From NCBI RefSeq assembly GCF_014649015.1, contig NZ_BMSF01000013.1, positions 167,632 to 231,631 of the forward strand: a DNA stretch of 64,000 nt. The letters are read 5' to 3'. This DNA is from Streptomyces narbonensis. GTDB lineage: Bacteria; Actinomycetota; Actinomycetes; Streptomycetales; Streptomycetaceae. How positions within the stretch are numbered: the stretch's first letter is position 1; the number at the start of each line of letters is the position of its first letter. The notes beneath the pieces were generated by a model. It made no database searches. It saw only the letters and a program-made list of their open reading frames with translations, and was not told the origin of the DNA. Both the position numbers and the translations under genes were made by a program. Below, piece after piece: positions 1-6,830 of the stretch.

Positions 1-1490
1 CGCACCTCGGCGACCACCGACTCGGCCCGGGCGATCCGGCCCTGGAGGTCGGCGGTGGAGACCCCTTCGGCGGTCCCCTTCAACAGGCCGCGGGCATCCG
101 CGAGATCCGCGTCCGTCTCGGACAGCGCGACCGGCAGCTTGCCCACCGCCTCGGCCAGCTCCTGCGCCCGGCGGTCCACGGCCTCGACGAGCCGGGCCGC
201 CTGGTCCACCGCGCTCTCGGCCGCTCGGATGTGCACCGCGGCCCCGCCGTTGTCCCCGGCGTCGATCTGTTGGCGCGCCTGGTTGATGTGGGTCGTCGCG
301 AAGACGAGCCGGTCCTTCGCCTGTTCGATGTCGCCCGCGACCGGGGCCGCGGCCGAGTCCGCGTACCGCTCGCGCATCGCGGTCAGCGCCGCCTCGGCCA
401 GGCCCATGTGCCCGGTCCGCTCGCGGAAGGCGGCCTCGACCGTGGCCAGCGCCTCGGCAGCGTTCCGCTCCAGGGCCCGGAGCCGGTCGAAGGCCTCGCT
501 CTCGGCGTCGAGCCGGGCGTCCGCCTCGCCGCAGCGCCGGAGGATCTCGTCGAGCATGCCCCGGCGGGTCTGGTCGTCCTCGGGAAAGGAGTCGTCGAGC
601 TTCTGCCGCAGCCGGAACGAAGCCGTCAGCTGCTCCTTGGCGAAGGCGACCGCCTCGGTGAAGGGCCGTACCGCCTCCTCGCCGAACTGGGCGGTCGCGA
701 AGCCGAGCTCCTCCTGGCTGGTGCGGACCGCGTCGTCGGTGGCGACCAGTGTCTGCTGCGCCTGCCCGTCGAGTTCCTCCAGGGACGGCGGCGCGGGCTC
801 CTTCGGCGGGCCCCAGCCCTGGCCGCCCCGCGGGGTGGTACGGGTCTCGGCCCGCTTGCGCCGCTTGGCGTACGCGTAGGCCGCCACGGCCCCCGCGCCG
901 CCGACCAGCACCACCGGCAGGACCAGGTCGGTGGCCGAGGTGCCCTCGTCGGCCGGGCCGCCGGGGTCGGCGGGCCCGGGAGTGATGGCCGGAACGGGGA
1001 CGGGCAGGCCGGCGAGGACGGCGTCGTAGCCGTTCGCCGCGCCGATGGCGGCGCCCGCCCAGTCGTTCTGCCGCAGGGCCGGTTCGATCGCGGTCCTGGC
1101 CACGTCGTCCAGCTGCTCCTGGGTGAAGCGTGAGGCCGGGTCGACCGAGTAGCCGTACTGCCGGTCGTGGGTGGCGACGGCGAGCAGCAGGTCCTCGACG
1201 CCGAGGCCGTTGCGCTCCGCGGTGGCGTCGGCCCAGCTCTGCGCCGGGCTCCCGGAGAAGTCCCGTACGTACACGACGAAGAGCTGCACCCGCCGGTCGT
1301 CGTAGAGGCGGTCGAGGGCCTCGACCACGGAGGCGCGGCGGTCGCCGAGGGCATCCACACGGTCGGTGATCTGCCCCTCGCGGGACAGGACGACCGGGTC
1401 GTCGGCGTGGGCACCGTGAACGGCGGGCACGAGGAGCCACCACGCCGCCACCAGTACCGCGAGAAGGGCTCGGGTGGCTATTCGCGTCAC
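1..1490 (-). CDS. TPM-domain (YgcG-like) membrane protein, partial
   Basis: The gene runs off the left edge; 496 codons are visible. The chosen GTG (1490-1488) gives a hydrophobic signal segment ending near HGAHA, then a TPM fold at about residues 30-155 (DDRRVQLFVVYVRDFSG, LLLAVATHDRQYGY). TPM (Psb32/YgcG) domains occur in membrane-associated bacterial proteins, some with phosphatase activity. A Pro/Gly-rich linker precedes one membrane helix at about 178-200, followed by RRKRAE. The rest is a long charged, helical region rich in Ala, Glu and Arg, probably coiled coil. The topology therefore looks like an extracellular TPM domain with a large cytoplasmic helical tail. GAGGG lies just upstream of the GTG. 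The C-terminus is not visible. The family call is firm; the function is unknown. Confidence 0.85.
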   Translation of the reverse strand, partial: MTRIATRALLAVLVAAWWLLVPAVHGAHADDPVVLSREGQITDRVDALGDRRASVVEALDRLYDDRRVQLFVVYVRDFSGSPAQSWADATAERNGLGVEDLLLAVATHDRQYGYSVDPASRFTQEQLDDVARTAIEPALRQNDWAGAAIGAANGYDAVLAGLPVPVPAITPGPADPGGPADEGTSATDLVLPVVLVGGAGAVAAYAYAKRRKRAETRTTPRGGQGWGPPKEPAPPSLEELDGQAQQTLVATDDAVRTSQEELGFATAQFGEEAVRPFTEAVAFAKEQLTASFRLRQKLDDSFPEDDQTRRGMLDEILRRCGEADARLDAESEAFDRLRALERNAAEALATVEAAFRERTGHMGLAEAALTAMRERYADSAAAPVAGDIEQAKDRLVFATTHINQARQQIDAGDNGGAAVHIRAAESAVDQAARLVEAVDRRAQELAEAVGKLPVALSETDADLADARGLLKGTAEGVSTADLQGRIARAESVVAEV

Positions 1491-1522
1491 AAGAGGGAGG
1501 TTATGTCCGCATATACGGCCCC

Positions 1523-1570
1523 GCGACCGGACCGACCGGACCGACCGGACCGACCCGGCCGAGCGGACCG
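1523..1570. repeat. Short tandem repeat, 9-bp period (GACCGGACC)
   Basis: A run of about four to five GACCGGACC-type units lies between the divergent TPM gene and the GH18-like gene. It is low complexity, probably a slippage product in the promoter region. No function is evident. Confidence 0.6.
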
Positions 1571-1673
1571 ATGCCCTCCGGAAACCGTTCGAAGCCGTTC
1601 GGCGTCACTGTCTGTGGTCGCCTCTACGGTGGCAACAGCGGCATGAGTGATACGACGGCTCTTGGGGGCTCGT

Positions 1674-2693
1674 GTGAACGGACGGTTGAAGGGCATCTGG
1701 AGGCGGGGGCGCTGGTTCGCCCTCGGGCTGGTCCTGCTGCTCGTCGTGCCCTTGCTCACCGGAGCGGTCGCGCTGCGCCTCAACTTCACGGGTGACGTCA
1801 GGGAGGACGCGCGGACCCGGGGCAAGGACGCCATCTGGCTCGGCCACGCCTGGGTCGACGGGCGCAAGAAGGACGCCGACCTCGCGGCCTTCGCGGCCCG
1901 GATCAAGGGCACCGGCATCCGCGACCTCTACGTCCACGCCGGACCGCTGCGGCATGACGGCACCCTCCCGGCGGCCAAGTACCCCCGGGCGAAGTGGCTG
2001 ATAGACGAGGTGCACCGCACGATGCCCGGAATTCGCGTGCAGGCGTGGCTGGGCGACGTCCTCGTGACCGAGGGGTCGAACGGACTGCGTCTGGACAAGG
2101 CCGGGTCCCGCGAGGCCGTGGTCACCTCGGCCCGGCAGATCCTGGACGCCGGCTTCGACGGGGTCCACTTCGACCTGGAGCCGCTGCTCTCCGACGACGC
2201 GAACTACCTGTCGCTCCTCGACGACCTGGGGGAGCTGACCCGCGCCCGGAAGGTGCCGCTCTCGGTGGCCGCCCACCAGATCGACCCGGTGCCCGCCGCA
2301 CACTCGGTGAACAGCGTGCTCACCGGCAAGGAGAAGTGGTGGTCGCAGGAGTTCTTCGGCCAGGTCGCGCGGCGCGTCGACCAGATCGCCGTCATGTCGT
2401 ACGACACCTGGATGCCGCTGGAGGGCCTGTACGGCGGCTACGTCGCCCAGCAGACGAGCCTCGCCCTTGAGGTGACACCCGAATCGACCGACCTGCTGAT
2501 GGGGCTCCCCTTCTTCCACGAGGACGACCTCGGCCACCACGAGAACGCGGAGACCGTCGCCGCCGCGATCCGCGGCACGAGACTCGGCCTCGGGCGCACG
2601 GACCACGACCGCCGGCAGTTCGGTGTCGCGCTGTACGTCGACTTCGCCGCGGAGGAAGGGGACTGGGCGGCGTACCGCGAGGGCTGGCACTGA
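1674..2693 (+). CDS. Secreted or membrane-anchored GH18-like protein
   Basis: 339 aa from the GTG at 1674, which has GGGGG 5-9 bases upstream; an in-frame GTG at 1647 lacks a comparable ribosome site. One N-terminal hydrophobic segment (FALGLVLLLVVPLLTGAVAL, about residues 11-30) follows Arg-rich residues, so it is a signal anchor. The body looks like a TIM barrel related to glycoside hydrolase 18. The motif FDGVHFDLEP (about residue 160) resembles the GH18 signature DGxDxDxE, but His replaces the first Asp while the final Asp and Glu are kept. MSYDTWMPL further on matches the GH18 strand carrying the Tyr. The substrate is unknown, and sugar hydrolysis is inferred only from fold motifs. It converges on sdhB across a terminator. 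Confidence 0.8.
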   Translation: MNGRLKGIWRRGRWFALGLVLLLVVPLLTGAVALRLNFTGDVREDARTRGKDAIWLGHAWVDGRKKDADLAAFAARIKGTGIRDLYVHAGPLRHDGTLPAAKYPRAKWLIDEVHRTMPGIRVQAWLGDVLVTEGSNGLRLDKAGSREAVVTSARQILDAGFDGVHFDLEPLLSDDANYLSLLDDLGELTRARKVPLSVAAHQIDPVPAAHSVNSVLTGKEKWWSQEFFGQVARRVDQIAVMSYDTWMPLEGLYGGYVAQQTSLALEVTPESTDLLMGLPFFHEDDLGHHENAETVAAAIRGTRLGLGRTDHDRRQFGVALYVDFAAEEGDWAAYREGWH

Positions 2694-2720
2694 CCCGCGC
2701 CCCCGCGGCGCCCGCCGCGC

Positions 2721-2751
2721 CGTCCTGAGGCGCCCGCCGCGCCTCAGGACG
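2721..2751. terminator. Bidirectional hairpin terminator
   Basis: Perfect 12-bp stem (CGTCCTGAGGCG and its complement, 2721-2732 and 2740-2751) with a 7-base loop between convergent genes. There is no U-tract, as is usual in Streptomyces. Confidence 0.75.
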
Positions 2752-2754
2752 CCC

Positions 2755-3531
2755 CTACCCCTTCCGCCGCCTGATCGTGTTGCCGAGCCACACCAGCGGG
2801 TCGTACTTCCGGTCCACGACCCGCTCCTTCAGCGGGATCAGCGCGTTGTCGGTGATCCGGATGGACTCCGGGCACACCTCCGTACAGCACTTGGTGATGT
2901 TGCAGTAGCCGAGCCCGTGCTCCTCCTGCGCGCTCCGCCGCCGGTCGATCCCCGCCTCCTCCGCCGCGTCCAGGGGGTGCATGTCGAGCTCCGCGACCCG
3001 CATGAGGAAGCGGGGCCCGGCGAAGGCCTCCTTGTTCTCCTCGTGGTCACGCACCACATGGCAGGTGTCCTGGCACAGGAAGCACTCGATGCACTTCCTG
3101 AACTCCTGTGAGCGGTCCACGTCCTCCTGCCGCATCCGGTACTCGCCGGGTCCGACCCCGGGCGGCGGCACGAAGGCCGGGATCTCCCGGGCCTTCGCGT
3201 AGTTGAAGGAGACGTCCGTGACCAGGTCGCGGACGATCGGGAAGGCGCGCATCGGGGTCACGGTGATCACCTCGTCCCGCGCGAAGACCGACATCCGGGT
3301 CATGCAGAGCAGCCGGGGCCGGCCGTTGATCTCGGCCGAGCACGAACCGCACTTGCCCGCCTTGCAGTTCCAGCGCACGGCGAGGTCCGGCGCCTGGGTG
3401 GCCTGGAGGCGGTGGACGACGTCGAGCACGACCTCCCCGTCGTGCACCTCGACCGTGTAGTCGGTCAGCTCTCCGCCGTCGGTGTCGCCCCGCCACACCC
3501 TGAACCGCGCGTCGTACGTACTCGTCGTCAT
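2755..3531 (-). CDS. sdhB: Succinate dehydrogenase/fumarate reductase iron-sulfur subunit
   Basis: 258 aa. The ATG at 3531 overlaps the sdhA stop by 4 bases (ATGA). It transfers electrons from the flavoprotein to the membrane quinone site. Visible ligands: [2Fe-2S] cysteines in CKAGKCGSC with a later RLLC; then CIECFLCQDTC and CNITKCCTEVCP, which supply the [4Fe-4S] and third cluster. Length is normal for SdhB. It is the last gene of a minus-strand operon: 75-aa protein, membrane subunit, sdhA, sdhB. A longer in-frame extension to 3771 reads only through sdhA shadow sequence and is rejected. The set resembles mycobacterial Sdh1 (Rv0247c-Rv0250c) and not the canonical sdhCDAB order. Confidence 0.95.
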   Translation of the reverse strand: MTTSTYDARFRVWRGDTDGGELTDYTVEVHDGEVVLDVVHRLQATQAPDLAVRWNCKAGKCGSCSAEINGRPRLLCMTRMSVFARDEVITVTPMRAFPIVRDLVTDVSFNYAKAREIPAFVPPPGVGPGEYRMRQEDVDRSQEFRKCIECFLCQDTCHVVRDHEENKEAFAGPRFLMRVAELDMHPLDAAEEAGIDRRRSAQEEHGLGYCNITKCCTEVCPESIRITDNALIPLKERVVDRKYDPLVWLGNTIRRRKG

Positions 3532-5423
3532 CGGCCCAGCTCCCCTTCCAGCTCCGCGTCCGCGAGGTACTTGGCCAGCTCCTCCTGCTCGAAGAGGGCG
3601 AGCAGGTCCGCCCGGATCGGCTCGGTACGGACGCGTTCGAGCCCGATGCCCTCGCCCTCGGCGTGACACAGCAGGTTCACCGGGCGCCACTCCCGCACCA
3701 TCGCCGGGTGGTCCTCCCGGGTGTGCCCGCCCCGGGACTCGGTGCGCTCCAGGGCGGCCCGGGCCACGCACTCGCCGACGAGGAGCATGTTCCGCAGGTC
3801 CAGGGCGAGGTGCCAGCCCGGGTTGAACTGCCGGTGTCCCTCGACGGCGATCCGGCGGGCCCGCTCCCGCAGGGCGGCGATCCGCTCCAGGGCCTCGGCC
3901 ATCTCGCCCTCCCGCCGGATGATCCCGACGAGGTCGTTCATCGTCTGCTGGAGCTCCTGGTGGAGCGTGTACGGGTTCTCCGGCGCGCCGCCCGACGGTC
4001 CTCCGAAGGGCGCGAGCGCCTCCGCCGCCGCGGCCTCGATGTCGTCCGCCACGACCGTGGAGCCGGCACCGGACACCGCGTACTGCGCCGCGTAGAGCCC
4101 GGCGCGGCGGCCGAAGACGAGGAGGTCGGAGAGCGAGTTGCCGCCGAGCCGGTTGGAGCCGTGCATGCCCCCCGCCACCTCGCCGGCCGCGAAGAGCCCC
4201 GGCACGCCGACCGTGGCCGCCGTCTCGGAGTCGACGGCCACGCCGCCCATCACGTAGTGGCAGGTCGGCCCGACCTCCATGGCCTCCGCCGTGATGTCGA
4301 CGTCGGCCAGCTCCTTGAACTGGTGGTACATCGAGGGGAGCCTCCGTCGGATCACCTCGGCCGGCATCCGGGTCGACACGTCGAGGAACACCCCGCCGTG
4401 CGGCGAGCCGCGGCCCGCCTTCACCTCGGAGTTGATGGCCCGTGCCACCTCGTCACGGGGCAGCAGCTCGGGCGGGCGCCGGTTGTTGTCCGGGTCCTCG
4501 TACCAGCGGTCGCCCTCCTCCTCGGTCTGCGCGTACTTCTCCTTGAAGACGTCGGGGACGTAGTCGAACATGAACCGCCGCCCCTCGGAGTTCCGCAGCA
4601 CCCCGCCGTCGCCGCGTACGGACTCGGTGACGAGGATCCCCTTCACCGAGGGCGGCCAGACCATCCCGGTCGGATGGAACTGCACGAACTCCATGTTCAC
4701 CAGCGGCGCGCCCGCGAGCAGGGCCAGCGCGTGGCCGTCGCCCGTGTACTCCCAGGAGTTCGAGGTGACCTTGAAGGACTTGCCGATGCCGCCGGTCGCG
4801 AGGACGACCGAGGGCGCCTCCAGGACGAGGAAGCGGCCGCTCTCGCGCTCGTAGCAGAAGACCCCGGCGACCTGGCCGTCCGTGCCCTTCAGGATCCGGG
4901 TGACGGTGAACTCCTGGAAGACCTTCAGCCGTCCCTCGTGGTCGCCGGTCTCGCGGTGGTCCTCCTGCTGGAGGCCGACGATCCGCTGCTGGAGGGTCCG
5001 GATCAGTTCGAGGCCGGTCCGGTCGCCGACGTGCGCGAGCCGCGGGTACTCGTGCCCGCCGAAGTTGCGCTGCGAGATCCGGCCGTCCGCGGTCCGGTCG
5101 AAGAGCGCACCCCAGGTCTCCAGCTCCCAGACCCGGTCCGGGGCTTCCTGGGCGTGCAGCTCGGCCATCCGCCACTGGTTGAGGAACTTCCCGCCGCGCA
5201 TGGTGTCGCGGAAGTGCGTCTTCCAGTCGTCGTGCTCGTTGGCGTTGGCCATGGAGGCGGCGATTCCGCCCTCGGCCATGACGGTGTGGGCCTTGCCGAA
5301 GAGGGATTTGCAGATCACGGCGGTACGGGCGCCCGCCCGGCGCGCCTCGATCGCGGCCCGCAGCCCGGCCCCGCCGGCGCCGACCACGACCACGTCCCAC
5401 TGCTGTCGTTCCACCACTGCCAT
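3528..5423 (-). CDS. sdhA: Succinate dehydrogenase/fumarate reductase flavoprotein subunit
   Basis: 631 aa, normal family length. It oxidises succinate to fumarate with covalent FAD. The N-terminal Rossmann motif VVVGAGGAGLRAAIEA is at about residues 11-27. The segment HTVMAEGGIAASM carries the probable FAD-linking His. QFHPTG and the RLGGNSLSD / GRRAG region supply substrate-site residues. The ATG at 5423 has GAGG about 10 bases upstream. It is translationally coupled to sdhB by a 4-base overlap and lies 17 bases after the membrane subunit. The complex acts at the inner face of the cell membrane and feeds electrons to menaquinone, inferred from the actinobacterial context. Confidence 0.95.
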   Translation of the reverse strand: MAVVERQQWDVVVVGAGGAGLRAAIEARRAGARTAVICKSLFGKAHTVMAEGGIAASMANANEHDDWKTHFRDTMRGGKFLNQWRMAELHAQEAPDRVWELETWGALFDRTADGRISQRNFGGHEYPRLAHVGDRTGLELIRTLQQRIVGLQQEDHRETGDHEGRLKVFQEFTVTRILKGTDGQVAGVFCYERESGRFLVLEAPSVVLATGGIGKSFKVTSNSWEYTGDGHALALLAGAPLVNMEFVQFHPTGMVWPPSVKGILVTESVRGDGGVLRNSEGRRFMFDYVPDVFKEKYAQTEEEGDRWYEDPDNNRRPPELLPRDEVARAINSEVKAGRGSPHGGVFLDVSTRMPAEVIRRRLPSMYHQFKELADVDITAEAMEVGPTCHYVMGGVAVDSETAATVGVPGLFAAGEVAGGMHGSNRLGGNSLSDLLVFGRRAGLYAAQYAVSGAGSTVVADDIEAAAAEALAPFGGPSGGAPENPYTLHQELQQTMNDLVGIIRREGEMAEALERIAALRERARRIAVEGHRQFNPGWHLALDLRNMLLVGECVARAALERTESRGGHTREDHPAMVREWRPVNLLCHAEGEGIGLERVRTEPIRADLLALFEQEELAKYLADAELEGELGR

Positions 5424-5424
5424 C

Positions 5425-5456
5425 TCAGAAGAACCTCACGTCAGAAGAACCTCGGG
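5425..5456. repeat. 16-bp tandem duplication at the sdhC-sdhA junction
   Basis: TCAGAAGAACCTC opens both copies (5425-5440 and 5441-5456; 14 of 16 bases identical). The right copy is the last codons and stop of the membrane subunit. The left copy forms the whole intergenic spacer before sdhA. Confidence 0.7.
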
Positions 5457-6262
5457 TCGTCGAAGGTGCCGGTCGCGAGCAGGTACACGTACAGGTCACA
5501 CACGGCGACGCTGATCAGGGAGGCCCACGCGAGCTGCATGTGCCGCCGGTTCAGCCGTCCGGTCCAGGTCCACAGCCGGTACCGGACGGGGTGCTTCGAG
5601 AAGTGCCGCAGCCGGCCGCCGACGATGTGCCGGCAGGAGTGGCAGGAGAGGGTGTACGCCCAGATCAGCGCGATGTTCACGAGGAAGATCAGCGTCCCGA
5701 GACCGGCGTGCCCCCAGGCGTACGAGGAGTCGCGGAAGGTCAGGACGGTGTCGTACGTGAGGATGCCGGCGACCGGGAGCGCCGCGTAGAAGAAGTACCG
5801 GTGGAGGTTCTGCAGGAGCAGCGGGAAGCGGGTCTCGCCCGTGTACGTCCGGTGGGGCTCGGCGACCGCGCAGGCCGGGGGAGACGCCCAGAAGCCCCGG
5901 TAGTACGCCTTGCGGTAGTAGTAGCAGGTCAGCCGGAAGCCGAGCGGGAAGATCAGGATCAGCAGGGCGGGGGAGAGGCCCCACCAGCTGCCGAAGATCT
6001 CCCAGTTCGGGCCGCCTTGCATGGGGACGCAGTTCGACGCCAGACAGGGCGAGTAGAACGGCGAGACGTAGGGGGCCGCGTAGTAGTCGGTGGCGGCGAA
6101 GGCCCGCCAGGTCGAGTACGCGACGAAGGCGAGCAGTCCGGCGGCGGTGGCGGCCGGCGAGAGCCACCACCGGTCGGTCCGTAGATGGCGGGCGGCGATG
6201 GCGGCGCGCCCCGGGGAGCGCACCCCCGTCGCGGATCCGGGCGGTTCCGTACCTGTGGCCAA
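5441..6262 (-). CDS. sdhC: Membrane subunit of an Sdh1-type succinate dehydrogenase
   Basis: 273 aa. The TTG at 6262 has AGGAGGG about 5 bases upstream. About five hydrophobic helices are visible (residues 36-56, 96-113, 153-172, 186-206, 244-263). Sequence and operon position match the large membrane anchor of the mycobacterial Sdh1 group, not the short SdhC/SdhD pair. Striking potential metal ligands are SCHSCRH (Cys207, His208, Cys210, His212), SPCLASNC (Cys73, Cys78), Cys113, Cys131, His137 and His154. M. smegmatis Sdh1 has been reported to carry a membrane-embedded Rieske-type [2Fe-2S] cluster in this subunit. These Cys/His pairs are candidate ligands here, but the exact correspondence is inference. 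Confidence 0.8.
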   Translation of the reverse strand: MATGTEPPGSATGVRSPGRAAIAARHLRTDRWWLSPAATAAGLLAFVAYSTWRAFAATDYYAAPYVSPFYSPCLASNCVPMQGGPNWEIFGSWWGLSPALLILIFPLGFRLTCYYYRKAYYRGFWASPPACAVAEPHRTYTGETRFPLLLQNLHRYFFYAALPVAGILTYDTVLTFRDSSYAWGHAGLGTLIFLVNIALIWAYTLSCHSCRHIVGGRLRHFSKHPVRYRLWTWTGRLNRRHMQLAWASLISVAVCDLYVYLLATGTFDDPRFF

Positions 6263-6354
6263 CAGGCCCTCCTGCGGTCGGTTGCCGGTACGTCCTCAGG
6301 CCCGCGGGGCGCCGGACGCGTGGCCCGAGCGCGCGGCACGAGGCGCTCGGCGGT

Positions 6355-6582
6355 CTAGGGAGCGTGGCGGTCGCGTGCTCCCAGTCCCTCGTCGTCCGTG
6401 TCCGTCCACAGCCCGCTGTCGTACGGGGCATCGGGGATGGTCACCAGGCTTTCGGCGCGTCCGGCGGCCGGTGCCGGGGCCACGCCCCGCTCCGCCGCGA
6501 CGGATCGCTCCAGCCGGCCGACGGTGCGGACCAGCTCTTCGAGGCAGCTCTTGACGGCCGCCAGATCGTCCTGAACGGACAT
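6355..6582 (-). CDS. Conserved small protein heading the sdh operon (75 aa)
   Basis: 75 aa. ATG at 6582 with GTGAGG about 8 bases upstream. The N-terminal 30 residues (MSVQDDLAAVKSCLEELVRT and on) form a charged amphipathic helix. The C-terminal half is Pro/Asp-rich with a GLWTDTDDEG motif. There is no membrane segment. It lies 92 bases upstream of sdhC on the same strand, so it probably leads the transcript. Its position equals that of Rv0250c beside Rv0249c-0247c in M. tuberculosis. A role as accessory subunit or assembly factor is inferred from synteny only. Confidence 0.7.
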   Translation of the reverse strand: MSVQDDLAAVKSCLEELVRTVGRLERSVAAERGVAPAPAAGRAESLVTIPDAPYDSGLWTDTDDEGLGARDRHAP

Positions 6583-6767
6583 GGGTTGCCCTCACTTCCG
6601 CGAGCGGCTTCCGCAGGAGTGTCGCGCGTCACAACCCGCTTGGGAAGCCATGTGCACGGGATTCCACTCGTCCGGAGCGGCCGGGGCCGGGGCCGTTGGG
6701 CCGCACGAGTGGGGTTTCCCGGACGTGCCGCCGTGTCGCCGTGGCCGGATCCGATCCGTCCTTTTCA

Positions 6768-6825
6768 GTGTATGAGCAATAGGTCTGATCATCTCCAAAT
6801 GGAATAAATCTGGACGAAGGGGTAC
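6768..6825 (+). promoter_or_regulatory. AT-rich promoter region before the LpqW-like gene
   Basis: This block is clearly AT-richer than its surroundings (TTTTCAGTGTATGAGCAATA, then GGAATAAATC) and ends in a GAAGGGG ribosome site before the ATG at 6831. The likely promoter lies here, but I cannot fix one -35/-10 pair. The same 248-bp gap must also hold the divergent sdh operon promoter. Confidence 0.45.
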
Positions 6826-6830
6826 AAGTC

